A DNA stretch of 64,000 nt from Streptomyces gilvus. GTDB lineage: Bacteria > Actinomycetota > Actinomycetes > Streptomycetales > Streptomycetaceae. The translations under genes were made by a program, and so were the position numbers. Each line of letters starts with the position of its first letter. The first letter of the stretch is position 1. The notes under the pieces are model-generated. The model saw only the letters and a program-made list of their open reading frames with translations. It did not search any database and was not told where the DNA came from. The stretch covers positions 1 to 64,000 of the forward strand of contig NZ_JAKWBE010000009.1 in the NCBI RefSeq assembly GCF_022513565.1, read 5' to 3'. Positions 1-9,091 of the stretch are shown here, piece by piece.

Positions 1-240
1 CCGCTTCCTTCGTACTCACCCGAGAGACTCTCAGGCTTTCCTCCGGGCGCTTCCCTTCGGTGTTCCAAACACTATCAGTGTTTTTCCGTCCCCCTGACCA
101 CTCTCCTGCGGGCATGCAGAAGGCGACCCCGAGATTAGGATCTGACAAGTTTGGTTCCTGCTGATTAAGCGCGCTCGTGCGCGTCGCTCGGCCTCAAGCA
201 GGAGTACGACTGTACACGGGGCCTCGAAGGGCGTGCAAAT
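1..240. other. Left-edge intergenic region, no gene seen
   Basis: No open frame with a ribosome site fits here. The region separates crr from whatever lies left of the window. On the minus strand positions 1-100 could form the structured 5' leader of a leftward gene: it contains CCGAAGGG near 58 and CCTGAGAG near 32. I could not match it to a riboswitch class; glycine, TPP, cobalamin, SAM and ydaO cores do not fit. Confidence 0.4.
67..83. repeat. Inverted repeat AAACACT-N3-AGTGTTT
   Basis: A perfect 7-bp inverted repeat with a three-base centre, followed by TT. It is unusually AT-rich for this genome. It could be an operator for the leftward gene or a weak terminator; nothing in the sequence decides. 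Confidence 0.45.
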
Positions 241-250
241 CGATGGGGTT

Positions 251-266
251 GGTGGTCTAGACCTCT
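251..266. promoter_or_regulatory. DasR-type operator (dre) upstream of crr-ptsI
   Basis: The sequence GGTGGTCTAGACCTCT contains the palindromic core GGTCTAGACC. It closely matches the published DasR consensus, a 16-bp site centred on TGGTCTAGACCA. It lies about 115 bp before the crr start. DasR is the GntR-family repressor of N-acetylglucosamine uptake and PTS genes in Streptomyces, and crr-ptsI is a known target, so the position fits. Binding is inferred from sequence only. Confidence 0.8.
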
Positions 267-381
267 ACCCGGTACCTTCGTGCGGAACCGTCACTTCGTC
301 TGACATACGCTGCTGCACAGCGTGCCGTCAGGGACGGACAGTGACGGCCCCTGTATGCAACTCCACTCCGGGAGGCTTCCC

Positions 382-831
382 ATGACCACCGTGACGTCCC
401 CGCTGGCCGGACGCGCCATCGGACTGGCGGCAGTGCCTGATCCGGTCTTCTCCGGGGCCATGGTCGGCCCGGGCACCGCCATCGACCCTGTCCGTGAGCC
501 CTCCGAGGCCGTCGCCCCCGTGGACGGGGTCATCGTCTCCCTCCATCCGCATGCCTTCGTCGTGGTCGACGAGCAGGGACACGGCGTCCTCACCCATCTC
601 GGCATCGACACCGTGCAACTCAACGGCGAGGGTTTCGAGCTGCTCGTGAACAAGGGGGACACCGTGACCCGCGGTCAGGGTGTCGTGCGCTGGAACCCTG
701 CCGCCGTCGAGGCCGCCGGCAAGTCAGCGGTGTGCCCGGTCGTGGCGCTCGAGGCCACGGCGGAAGCTCTCTCCGATCTTCGTGACAGCGGCGAAGTGAA
801 GGCCGGCGACAGTCTCTTCCTCTGGAAGTGA
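382..831 (+). CDS. crr: PTS glucose-type EIIA component (Crr)
   Basis: This 149-residue protein is the soluble EIIA-glucose-type phosphocarrier. It takes phosphate from HPr and passes it to EIIB domains of sugar permeases such as the N-acetylglucosamine transporter. Both expected histidines are present: His57 in HPHAF and His72 in THLGIDTV, the latter being the phosphorylation site. The ATG at 382 is chosen because a GGAGG-like site lies at 371-375 and because the protein then starts at the usual family position; longer frames upstream add no recognisable domain. The ptsI start at 910 lies 78 bases downstream, so the two are probably one operon under the DasR-type site at 251-266. Confidence 0.95.
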   Translation: MTTVTSPLAGRAIGLAAVPDPVFSGAMVGPGTAIDPVREPSEAVAPVDGVIVSLHPHAFVVVDEQGHGVLTHLGIDTVQLNGEGFELLVNKGDTVTRGQGVVRWNPAAVEAAGKSAVCPVVALEATAEALSDLRDSGEVKAGDSLFLWK

Positions 832-909
832 CGTCAGTGCCGTCGTATGACGGCCAGTAGGACAACCACCGCGGCGGCGGGACCCGCCGCACTATCGGAG
901 ACGGGTGAG

Positions 910-2580
910 ATGGAGACAACGCTGCGAGGCGTCGGCGTGAGCCACGGTGTGGCGATCGGCGAGGTTCGGCACATGGGAACGGCGGTACTGGAGCCGCCTG
1001 CCAAGCAGATCCCGGCGGAGGACGCGGAGCGGGAGCAGGGGCGGGCCCGTCAGGCCGTGGAGGCTGTGGCCGCCGATCTGATCGCGCGCGGCAATCTGGC
1101 GGGCGGCGAGGCCCAGGCGGTGCTCGAGGCCCAGGCCATGATGGCGCAGGACCCCGAGCTGATGGCGGATGTCGAGCGGCGCATCGCCGTCGGCAGCACG
1201 GCGGAGCGCGCGGTGTACGACGCGTTCGCCGCCTACCGTGCCCTGCTGGCCGGTGCCGGTGAGTACCTCGCCGGTCGCGTGGCCGACCTGGATGACGTGC
1301 GGAATCGTATCGTCGCCCGGCTGCTGGGAGTGCCGATGCCCGGCGTCCCGGACAGCGACGAGCCGTACGTCCTGATCGCGCGTGATCTCGCGCCCGCGGA
1401 CACCGCGCTGCTGGATCCCGCCCTGGTCCTCGGTTTCGTCACCGAGGAGGGCGGGCCGACCAGTCACAGCGCGATCCTCGCGCGGGCGCTCGGGGTGCCA
1501 GCCGTGGTGGCGCTGCCGGGGGCGGGCGAGCTCGCCGAGGGGACGTTGGTCGCCGTCGACGGCAGCACTGGTGAGATCTTCGTGAATCCCAGCGAGGAGA
1601 AGAAGGCGCAACTGGAGGCCGCGGCCGCCGAGCGGAAGGCCGCGCTGGCCGCCGCCACCGGGCCGGGTGCCACCTCCGACGGTCACAAGGTGCCTCTGCT
1701 GGCCAACGTGGGTGGTCCGGCGGACGTGCCGGCCGCCGTCGAGGCGGGCGCCGAGGGTGTCGGTCTGTTCCGTACGGAGTTCCTCTTCCTGGACGACAGC
1801 AAGAACGCCCCGTCGGAGGAGAAGCAGATCGAGGCCTACCGGCAGGTTCTCCAGGCGTTCCCCGAGGGCCGAGTCGTCGTACGAGTCCTGGACGCGGGCG
1901 CGGACAAGCCGCTGGACTTCCTCACGCCGGCCGATGAGCCGAACCCCGCGCTGGGCGTGCGGGGCCTGCGGACGCTGCTCGACCACCCGGAGGTGCTGCG
2001 CACGCAGCTGACAGCGCTGGCGAAGGCCGCCGACGGTCTGCCGGTCTACCTCGAGGTCATGGCTCCGATGGTGGCGGACCGTGCCGATGCAAAGGCTTTC
2101 GCGGACGCGTGCCGTGCGGCGGGGCTGCGGGCGAAGTTCGGGGCGATGGTCGAGATCCCGTCGGCCGCGCTGCGGGCCCGGTCGATCCTGCAGGAGGTGG
2201 AGTTCCTGTCGCTGGGGACCAATGACCTCGCGCAGTACACGTTCGCCGCGGACCGTCAGGTGGGTGCGGTGTCCCGGCTGCAGGACCCGTGGCAGCCCGC
2301 GCTGCTCGACCTGGTGGCCCTGTCGGCGGAGTCGGCCAAGGCCGAGGGCAAGAGCTGTGGTGTCTGCGGTGAGGCCGCGTCCGACCCGCTGCTCGCGTGT
2401 GTGCTGACCGGTCTGGGTGTCACCTCTCTTTCCATGGGTGCTGCGTCGATTCCGTATGTGCGGGCGACGCTGGCGAAGTACACGCTGGCCCAGTGCGAGC
2501 GGGCCGCCGCGGCCGCCCGGGCCACGGAGAGCGCCGAGGAGGCGCGCAACGCGGCTCAGGCGGTGCTGTCCGGCGAGTAG
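910..2580 (+). CDS. ptsI: PTS enzyme I (phosphoenolpyruvate-protein phosphotransferase)
   Basis: Enzyme I starts the PTS chain by autophosphorylation from phosphoenolpyruvate and then phosphorylates HPr. The 556-residue product has the whole family layout: an N-terminal HPr-binding region, the active histidine (about His186) in GGPTSHSAILAR, the PEP-binding barrel with LGVRGLRTLL and SLGTNDLAQY, and the catalytic cysteine in CGVCGEAA (about Cys486). An in-frame ATG at 847 would add 21 residues. The ATG at 910 is preferred because a GGAG stretch precedes it and METTLRGVGVSHG is the expected N-terminus. HPr (ptsH) is not here; in Streptomyces it is usually encoded elsewhere. A hairpin at 2610-2643 follows. 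Confidence 0.95.
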   Translation: METTLRGVGVSHGVAIGEVRHMGTAVLEPPAKQIPAEDAEREQGRARQAVEAVAADLIARGNLAGGEAQAVLEAQAMMAQDPELMADVERRIAVGSTAERAVYDAFAAYRALLAGAGEYLAGRVADLDDVRNRIVARLLGVPMPGVPDSDEPYVLIARDLAPADTALLDPALVLGFVTEEGGPTSHSAILARALGVPAVVALPGAGELAEGTLVAVDGSTGEIFVNPSEEKKAQLEAAAAERKAALAAATGPGATSDGHKVPLLANVGGPADVPAAVEAGAEGVGLFRTEFLFLDDSKNAPSEEKQIEAYRQVLQAFPEGRVVVRVLDAGADKPLDFLTPADEPNPALGVRGLRTLLDHPEVLRTQLTALAKAADGLPVYLEVMAPMVADRADAKAFADACRAAGLRAKFGAMVEIPSAALRARSILQEVEFLSLGTNDLAQYTFAADRQVGAVSRLQDPWQPALLDLVALSAESAKAEGKSCGVCGEAASDPLLACVLTGLGVTSLSMGAASIPYVRATLAKYTLAQCERAAAAARATESAEEARNAAQAVLSGE

Positions 2581-2609
2581 CCGGGCCGGACCGGTCGCCG
2601 GCTGTCGTC

Positions 2610-2643
2610 GAGGGGCGCTTCACCTGTGGGTGGGGCGCCCCTC
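2610..2643. terminator. Bidirectional terminator between ptsI and the converging gene
   Basis: GAGGGGCGC at 2610-2618 pairs perfectly with GCGCCCCTC at 2635-2643 around a 16-base loop. It sits between two converging genes. It has no T-tract, as is common for GC-rich actinobacterial terminators. The right arm runs to six bases before the stop of the minus-strand gene at 2649. Confidence 0.65.
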
Positions 2644-2648
2644 AGGCG

Positions 2649-3542
2649 TCAGTGGCCGTGGCCCGGTGTCTGTCCTTCCTCTCCGAGGTCGGGCGGTACG
2701 CAGTAGTCGACGTCGGATTCCGGGGAGATGATGTCGCCGGATTCGATGTCGGTGCAGTAGGCGTCGAACACCTCGCCGGCGGTGAGGGGGCGCAGACCGT
2801 CTCCGCGCAGGCGCCAGCCGTAGACGCGGTCGGTGGTGCCGGGGCCGCTGGTGCGGATGACGAGTCCGCCGGGACTTTGGGTGGCGATGCCGAGGGCGAG
2901 GACGGTGGTGAACTCGAGCGCCTCGGCCTCGTCGAGTTGGAGGGCGCCGTGCTCGTCCTCGTCCGCGTGGAGAACGGAGACCAGTGTTTCGGCCGTTGCC
3001 GAGACGCTGCACACGAGGTGTCGGTTTCCTCCTCCGGCGGTGTCGAGGATGCGGACGAGCAGGCGGGACGCTCGCGTGAACGCGGCTCGGCCGATGTCCT
3101 CGCCGCAGGAGGCGCAGGCTCCCAGTCGGGCGAGGAGCGTCGAGGCGTACTCCCAGGTGGCCTGGCGTACGGCTTCGTCGACGAGGGCGGGGACGAGGTC
3201 GGACAGGGGCTGGCCCTCGTAGGGAAGGACGGGGCCCGTGCTCGCCAGTTCGGCGGTGAAGCGGGTGCGGCTGGAAGGGATGTCGGGGTCGAGGTCCGCC
3301 TCCGCGCAGAACTCGGCGTATTCCTGCGGGTCGAACAGGGCCACCGTGGTGTGACTGCCCTGGGCGGCGCGGACCTTGAGGAGAGCCTCGACCTGCTGGA
3401 GATAGGTCTGGTGGTCGTCGAAGGTGAAGCTGCGGTACCGCCGCATGGCGCGGAAGTCGTGCTCGTCGGTCAGCAGGCCGATGGTGCCCGCGATTTCGCG
3501 GCGCAGGACGCGTCGCATGGTCTGGTGGTCGGTGTGCGCCAT
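2649..3542 (-). CDS. Conserved hypothetical protein, soluble
   Basis: The 297-residue product is not one I recognise. It has no signal peptide or membrane segment. It is acidic and mostly helical in appearance, with one CASC (CxxC) pair near the middle and a C-terminal region rich in Asp/Glu and Pro. The ATG at 3542 is chosen over an upstream one because a GGGGGA ribosome site precedes it by about four bases. It lies 22 bases downstream of the stop of the broken transporter gene, so the two may once have been co-transcribed. Composition and codon use match the chromosome. It may be an immunity-like or regulatory protein, but that is a guess. Confidence 0.75.
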   Translation of the reverse strand: MAHTDHQTMRRVLRREIAGTIGLLTDEHDFRAMRRYRSFTFDDHQTYLQQVEALLKVRAAQGSHTTVALFDPQEYAEFCAEADLDPDIPSSRTRFTAELASTGPVLPYEGQPLSDLVPALVDEAVRQATWEYASTLLARLGACASCGEDIGRAAFTRASRLLVRILDTAGGGNRHLVCSVSATAETLVSVLHADEDEHGALQLDEAEALEFTTVLALGIATQSPGGLVIRTSGPGTTDRVYGWRLRGDGLRPLTAGEVFDAYCTDIESGDIISPESDVDYCVPPDLGEEGQTPGHGH

Positions 3543-3564
3543 CTTTCCCCCTGTGCGCGGTCGA

Positions 3565-4300
3565 TCAATGCTCACTCACAGTAACCGGCTGCACTGACAA
3601 CGGGGTCTGGGCGAGGCGATCGCGGACCAGACCGTGCTGGATGACGCAGGTCAGCGCGATGAAAGCGCCGAAGGCGGTCCAACCGCCCGGGCCGGTGGCG
3701 ATGGCCGCGCTGACGGCGAGCGGCCCGACGCCGCGCTGGGCGGACTGCCAGGCCGTGGACGCCGAGAAAGGCGCCCTGGGCGGCGCCGGACGCGAGGGCG
3801 ACGGACAGTTCCCAGGAGACGGTGGCGTGCAGCATCTCGGCCAGAGTGAAGGCGGCTACAGCGGCGATGAGCAGGAGGGGGGTGACGACTCCCGCGCCGG
3901 CCGAGAGGGCCATGGCGAGGCCGCCCAGGGCGAAGGCGGCGGACGTCCGACCTTGAAGACCGCGTCGTCAGGAAGACGGTCGCGCCAGGGGGTGACCGGC
4001 CTGGTTTCGGGCGTGCGGCGTTCTTCGAGGTGGTGACGATGCGCGAGGCGGCTGCGGCCACCTCCAGCCGGGGTTGGCGACGGTGCGGTGGATGGCCTGG
4101 TAGCGGACGGGGTGGGGTCCTGCGAGGCGGGTGGCGTAGAGCCCGGTGAGGACGCTGGCGGCGCGGTCTCCGAGGCTGCCGACGACCGGAAAGGCGAGGA
4201 GGAAGGCGTGGTCGCCGGTCGCGAGGAGTCCCAGGGAGGCGCGGCGCGCAGGAGTTGGACGGCGAGCAGGACGCGGGCGAGGGGAAATCGGTCGGCGCGC
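3565..4300 (-). pseudogene. Decayed MFS-type transporter gene
   Basis: Pieces of one multi-pass membrane protein occur in order on the minus strand but in different frames. They are RFPLARVLLAVQLLRAA (about 4245-4300), then SLGLLATGDHAFLL with LLAFPVVGSLGDRAASVL (about 4065-4240), then VTPLLLIAAVAAFTLAEML through QGAFLGVHGLA (about 3750-3935), then QRGVGPLAVSAAIATGPGGW to the stop at 3565. At least three frame changes separate them, near 4240, 3950 and 3750. The hydrophobic spacing and the 'GVHGLA...GVGPL' region resemble the C-terminal half of MFS exporters. The total is about 240 residues, well short of the usual 400, and the N-terminal helices are missing. Deletion plus several shifts points to real decay, though indel errors may add to it. 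Confidence 0.7.
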
Positions 4301-4314
4301 GGGGCGCGAGCGGG

Positions 4315-4527
4315 ATGAATCTCTGGGTTCCGGTGCGGGACGAGTCGGCCGTCGTGAACGGTCTGCGGTGGTACGGCTGTTGGGGGGCGGCGGGGGCCAG
4401 GTTCCGGCCGTCGTCGGCACCGGGAGTACGGATCTCCGTGGCCGAGTCGGAGCCGGCCGACGGGACGCGGCCGGCCTCGGACTTCGCCGCCGTTCTGGGT
4501 GAGTCCGAGGCCACCTACGGGGGCTGA
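4315..4527 (+). CDS. Possible short ORF, 70 codons, uncertain
   Basis: An ATG-initiated frame with mostly G/C third positions runs to TGA, just before the 3' end of the converging acetoacetyl-CoA synthetase gene. It overlaps or abuts the far end of the decayed transporter on the other strand. No domain is recognised. It may be a gene remnant, or chance openness in GC-rich DNA, which is the more likely reading. Confidence 0.2.
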   Translation: MNLWVPVRDESAVVNGLRWYGCWGAAGARFRPSSAPGVRISVAESEPADGTRPASDFAAVLGESEATYGG

Positions 4528-4530
4528 CCG

Positions 4531-6498
4531 TCAGGCGCGCTTGCGGGCGAGTTCCTCGTAGAAGTGCAGCAGGTCGAGGTTGTCGATGGAGCCCGGGTTG
4601 ACCGCCTTCTCCATCGGGGTGCCCTGCAGGAGGCGCTTGACCGGGACCTCGATGCGCTTGCCGGTGAGGGTGTGCGGCACGCCGGGCACCTCGATGATCT
4701 CGTCCGGTACATGGCGAGGGGAAAGCTGTTCGCGGATCGTCTGCTTGATGCGGCCCAGAAGGTCCTCGTCCAGGGTCGTGCCGGGCACCAGGTGGACGAA
4801 GAGCGGCATCCAGTAGCCGCCGTCGGGCTGCTCGATGCCGATGACGAGGGACTCCCTGATCTCCGGAAGGCGCTCGACGGCCTCGTAGATGTCCGCGGAG
4901 CCCATGCGCACACCCTGGCGGTTGAGCGTGGAGTCGGAGCGGCCGTGGATGACGACGGAGCCCCGGGAGGTGACGGTGATCCAGTCGCCGTGCCGCCACA
5001 CACCGGGATACGTGTCGAAGTAACTGTCGTGATAGCGGCTGCCGTCGGGGTCGTTCCAGAAGTAGATCGGCATGGACGGCATGGGGTTGGTGACGACGAG
5101 TTCGCCGACCTCGTCGATCAGGGGCTTGCCGCTCGGGTCCCAGGACTGCAGGTCGGTGCCGAGGCCCGGGGCCTGGAGTTCGCCGATGTGGACCGGGAGG
5201 GTGGGTACGGCGCCCGCGAAGCAGGAGCACACGTCCGTGCCGCCGCTGACGGATGCGATCCACAGGTCGTCGCGCACCTCGTCGTGCAGCCAGCGGAAGC
5301 CGTCCGGCGGCAGCGGTGATCCGGTGGTGGCGACGCACTCGACCTTGGAAAGGTCGAAGTCGCGTCCGGGGTGCACGCCCGCTTTTCGGCAGGCCATGAC
5401 GTACGCGGCCGAGGTGCCGTAGAGGGTGGCGCCGGTGCGTTCGGCGATCCGCCACTGGGCCGCCGTGTCGGGGAAGCCGGGGCTGCCGTCGTAGAGCACG
5501 ATCGTGGTGCCGGTGAGGAGGCCGGAGACGAGGAAGTTCCACATCATCCAGCCGGTGGAGGTGTACCAGAAGAAACGATCCTCGGGGCCGAGGTCGCAGT
5601 GCAGGCCGAGTTGCTTGAGGTGCTCGACGAGGATGCCGCCCTGGGACTGGACGATGGCCTTCGGCAGGCCGGTCGTGCCCGAGGAGTAGAGCACCCACAG
5701 CGGGTGGTCGAAAGGGACCTGTTCGAAGACGGGTTCGGTGTCCGCACCGGTCAGGGCCGACCAGTCCAGGGCGCCCTCGGGCGCGTCGGTGCCGAGGAGC
5801 GGGATGTGGACGACGGCACGCAGCGTGGGCAGTTCGCGGCGCAGCTCGGCGACGATCTCCCGGCGGTCGTGCTCCTTGCCGCCGTAGCGGTAGCCGTCGA
5901 CGGTGAACAGGACGACCGGTTCGACCTGCTGGAAACGGTCCAGGACGCTGCGGGCCCCGAAGTCGGGGGCGCAGGACGTCCAGACACCGCCCACGGCCGC
6001 CGTGGCGAGCAGGGCGACCACGGCCTCCGGGATGTTCGGCAGATAGCCGCTGACGCGGTCTCCGGGGCGAACGCCGAGGGCGCGCAGCTCGGCAGCCAGG
6101 GAGCCGACCTGGCGGCGGAGCTGCGACCAGGTGACGGGCCGTGCTTCGTGGGTCTCGTCGACATACAGGAGGGCCGGTTGGTCCGCGCGGGTCGCGGCCG
6201 CGCGCAGGGCGTGCTCGGCGTAGTTGAGGCTCGCCCCGGGGAACCACTCGGCGCCCGGCATCGAGCGGTCGCCGAGCACGCGTGCGTAGGGCGTCGAGAA
6301 GCGGACGTCGAACCACTCCGTGACGGCCTGCCAGAAGGTTTCCAGTTCGGCCACGGACCAGCTGTGCAGTGCCGCGTAGCCGCCGTCGGCGGGAGCGCCG
6401 TGGCGTTCGGCCGCCCAGGCCTGGAACCTGGTGACCTGTGCCTGTTCGATACGTTCCTGATCCGGCTGCCAGAGCGGCTGGGGGTTCACGGTCGACAT
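4531..6498 (-). CDS. acsA: Acetoacetyl-CoA synthetase
   Basis: This 655-residue adenylate-forming ligase activates acetoacetate with ATP and CoA. The protein has the family's N-terminal WFPGASLNYAEH segment (residues 86-96), the AMP-binding loop LYSSGTTGLPKA (270-281), the GRSDSTLNRQGVRMG region typical of acetoacetyl-CoA synthetases, and the C-terminal catalytic-lysine region TGKRIEVPVK (about 612-622). Its length fits the family (about 650). The ATG at 6498 has a GGGAG site about 8 bases upstream; the longer open frame is an extension without family similarity. It is divergent from the GH31 gene. The symbol follows common usage for this family and is not specific. Acetate/propionate synthetases lack the 'FPGA.LNYAEH' start, which separates this one from them. 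Confidence 0.93.
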   Translation of the reverse strand: MSTVNPQPLWQPDQERIEQAQVTRFQAWAAERHGAPADGGYAALHSWSVAELETFWQAVTEWFDVRFSTPYARVLGDRSMPGAEWFPGASLNYAEHALRAAATRADQPALLYVDETHEARPVTWSQLRRQVGSLAAELRALGVRPGDRVSGYLPNIPEAVVALLATAAVGGVWTSCAPDFGARSVLDRFQQVEPVVLFTVDGYRYGGKEHDRREIVAELRRELPTLRAVVHIPLLGTDAPEGALDWSALTGADTEPVFEQVPFDHPLWVLYSSGTTGLPKAIVQSQGGILVEHLKQLGLHCDLGPEDRFFWYTSTGWMMWNFLVSGLLTGTTIVLYDGSPGFPDTAAQWRIAERTGATLYGTSAAYVMACRKAGVHPGRDFDLSKVECVATTGSPLPPDGFRWLHDEVRDDLWIASVSGGTDVCSCFAGAVPTLPVHIGELQAPGLGTDLQSWDPSGKPLIDEVGELVVTNPMPSMPIYFWNDPDGSRYHDSYFDTYPGVWRHGDWITVTSRGSVVIHGRSDSTLNRQGVRMGSADIYEAVERLPEIRESLVIGIEQPDGGYWMPLFVHLVPGTTLDEDLLGRIKQTIREQLSPRHVPDEIIEVPGVPHTLTGKRIEVPVKRLLQGTPMEKAVNPGSIDNLDLLHFYEELARKRA

Positions 6499-6712
6499 GG
6501 GGGCGGCTCCCGGACTGTGCGCGTCGTGTGCGTCGGTCGCGCACGGGCTGGGGTGTGCGCGTGACGCGGCTGACAGGGACGATGCCATGTGATCGACTTC
6601 TACACCAGGGTGCGCCCCACATAGTCCGTGTCGTAAAGATGTGCTCCCACCACGGGTGAACGGCAGTTGAACGGCACGCGCGTGTGGGGCGGTCAGTGGC
6701 AGGGTGAGCAGC

Positions 6713-9091
6713 ATGGACGGTCGTGACCTGGTGCGTTCGATAAGGGTGGTCGGTTCGGTGGGGGCGTTCCAGGGGTTGCGGGCCGTGAGGGCGGCATGGC
6801 GCAGGAGGCGCGCGGACGCCACCGCGCTGCCCCCACGGGGTGCCGAGCGCGCGCGGGTGCCCGGGCGCGTCCTGGAGGTGGAACCGGCCGCGGGTGGCGG
6901 TGTCGTGCGGTTCGGCCGCTCGGAGCTGAGGATCATGGTGACCGTCAACGGGGCGGTGTTCTGGGGCTGGGACGGGGCCGGTCCCGAGCCGTCGTACGCG
7001 CTCGCGGGCCGCTGTCCGGAGCCCGATCTCCGGGCGGTCCTGGAGCCCGACAAGGACGGCGGCTGGCGGGTCGTGGCCGAGCGGGTGACGGTCGTCGTAT
7101 CGCGGCACGGCGCGGTCGAGGTGCGTACGCCCGGCGGAGTGACCCTGCGGCGGGATCTGCCGCCCCGGTGGTGGGAACCGGTCGGAGGAGGGCCCGCGCG
7201 CTGGATGCAGCGCTCGGAGGTGGCGGCGGACGCGCGGTTCTTCGGGCTGGGGGGCCGCTCGTCGGGCCCGCGGCTGCGGGAGGGGACGTACCGGCTGTGG
7301 AACACGGACCCGGGCGGCAGTTTCGCTCCCGGGGACGATCCGCTGTACATCACCATGCCGGTCCAGATGGTGGTGTCCGACGCGGCCACGCATCTGGTCT
7401 TCCACGACTCCTCCTGGGACGGCACGGTGTCGCTGCGGGAGGGCGAGGAGGGCGCCGGTTCCGGGCACGACCGGCCGGGCATGAGCGAGCTGCGGATGGA
7501 CGGCGGCCCGTTGCGCTGCTGGGTGATGGTGGGCACCCCCGCGCGCGTGCTGCTCGCCTGGGCGTCGTTGACCGGCGCGCCGGCGCTGCCGCCCGCGTGG
7601 GCGCTGGGACATCACCACGCGCGCTGGGGCTTCGGCAGCGAGCAGGAGGTCCGGCGGATCGTCGCGGGCTACCAGGAGCGGGGGCTGCCGCTGGACGCCG
7701 TCCACCTGGACATCGACCACTACGACGAGCACCAGGTGTTCACCGTCGACCACGAGCGCTTCCCCAAGCTGCCGGTGCTGGCGGAGGAGCTGCGCCGGGA
7801 CGGGATCCGGCTGGTGTCGATCGTCGACCCCGCGGTCAGCGCGGAAGAGGGCGACGTCGTGTACGACGGCGGCACGGCCGAGGACGCGTTCGTCCGGGAC
7901 GCCTCGGGACGGGTCGTGCACGGAGTCGCGTGGCCCGGGGAGGCCGTTTTCCCGGACTTCACGCACGCGCGCGTGCGGGAGTGGTGGGGCGGGCTCTACG
8001 CGGAGCGGCTGGCTCAGGGGTTCTCGGGTTTCTGGCACGACATGAACGAGCCCACGTCGTTCACCGCGTTCGGGGAGAAGACGCTGCCCCGCTCGGCCAG
8101 ACACTCCCTGGAGGGGCGTGGCGGCGATCATCAGGAGGCGCACAACGTCTACGGCCTGTGCATGGCCAGGGCGGGCTACGAGGGTCTGCTGGAGCTGGCT
8201 CCCCATGAGCGGCCGTTCCTCTTCTCGCGCTCGGGCTGGGCCGGCCTGCAGCGCTACGGGGGCACCTGGTCCGGCGACGTGGCCACGGGCTGGCCCGGAC
8301 TGCGGGCCTCGCTGTCGCTGGTCCTGGGCCTCAGTCTGTGCGGGGTGCCCTACTCGGGACCGGACATCGGCGGCTTCGACGGAAGTCCGTCTCCCGAGCT
8401 GTATCTGCGGTGGTTCCAGCTGGGCGCGTATCTGCCGCTGTTCCGTACGCACGCCGGTCTGCGCGGGGGGCGGCGGGAGCCCTGGGAGTTCGGTCCGGAG
8501 GTGCTGGAGCACGCGCGCGTGGCGCTCGAGGAACGCCGGCGGCTGCTGCCGTATCTCATGACGCTGGCGCATCTCGCGCGGCGCACCGGAGCGCCCTATG
8601 TACGGCCGCTGTGGTGGAACGCGCCCGAGGACCGCGCGCTGCGCGACTGCGAGGACGCCTTCCTGCTGGGCGACTGTCTGCTGGTGGCACCGGTGCTCGA
8701 CCCGGGCACGGACCGGCGTGCGGTCCAGCTGCCGCGGGGCCGCTGGTACGACGCGGTCAGCGAGCAGGTGTACGAGGGGCCGGCGCAGGTGCTCGTGGAC
8801 GCCCCCCTGTCCCGGATCCCGGTGCTGGTACGCGCGGGTGCCGTCCTTCCCGTGCGCGGCAGCGACGGCGGGCTGGAACTGGAGGCGTGGGCGCCGGCCC
8901 AGAGCCGCACGGGGGGCGGGCTGGTGGTGCCGGACGCGGGTGACGGGTGGGACGAACCGGAACTGGAGCGCTACGTCACCCGGTGGCAAGGGCCCGGGCT
9001 GGTGGTCGAGCTGGAGGGTGAGGGCGGCCCGTCCGAGCCGCCCTGTCCGGTGCGTGTACGTGGCCTCGGGGAGGCCGGGGCTCAGACGTAG
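6713..9091 (+). CDS. Glycoside hydrolase family 31 alpha-glucosidase
   Basis: The 792-residue protein has the GH31 order: an N-terminal beta-sandwich, then the catalytic barrel from WALGHHHARWGFGSEQEV. The nucleophile Asp443 lies in GFWHDMNEPTSF and the acid/base Asp522 in GGTWSGDVATGW. The substrate-contact motif YSGPDIGGF follows, then C-terminal sandwich domains. Such enzymes release glucose from alpha-linked oligosaccharides. No signal peptide is evident, so it is probably cytoplasmic. The ATG at 6713 is preferred over the GTG at 6704 because AGGGTG lies six bases before it. The 3' end overlaps the converging Nudix gene by 10 bases. The substrate cannot be told from sequence; maltose- or sulfoquinovose-type activity cannot be excluded. 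Confidence 0.92.
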   Translation: MDGRDLVRSIRVVGSVGAFQGLRAVRAAWRRRRADATALPPRGAERARVPGRVLEVEPAAGGGVVRFGRSELRIMVTVNGAVFWGWDGAGPEPSYALAGRCPEPDLRAVLEPDKDGGWRVVAERVTVVVSRHGAVEVRTPGGVTLRRDLPPRWWEPVGGGPARWMQRSEVAADARFFGLGGRSSGPRLREGTYRLWNTDPGGSFAPGDDPLYITMPVQMVVSDAATHLVFHDSSWDGTVSLREGEEGAGSGHDRPGMSELRMDGGPLRCWVMVGTPARVLLAWASLTGAPALPPAWALGHHHARWGFGSEQEVRRIVAGYQERGLPLDAVHLDIDHYDEHQVFTVDHERFPKLPVLAEELRRDGIRLVSIVDPAVSAEEGDVVYDGGTAEDAFVRDASGRVVHGVAWPGEAVFPDFTHARVREWWGGLYAERLAQGFSGFWHDMNEPTSFTAFGEKTLPRSARHSLEGRGGDHQEAHNVYGLCMARAGYEGLLELAPHERPFLFSRSGWAGLQRYGGTWSGDVATGWPGLRASLSLVLGLSLCGVPYSGPDIGGFDGSPSPELYLRWFQLGAYLPLFRTHAGLRGGRREPWEFGPEVLEHARVALEERRRLLPYLMTLAHLARRTGAPYVRPLWWNAPEDRALRDCEDAFLLGDCLLVAPVLDPGTDRRAVQLPRGRWYDAVSEQVYEGPAQVLVDAPLSRIPVLVRAGAVLPVRGSDGGLELEAWAPAQSRTGGGLVVPDAGDGWDEPELERYVTRWQGPGLVVELEGEGGPSEPPCPVRVRGLGEAGAQT

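Noticed and set aside
1..120. Glycine riboswitch
   Set aside because: CTCTCAGG is present on the plus strand, but the matching CCGAAGG block is on the other strand, so the aptamer order is wrong.
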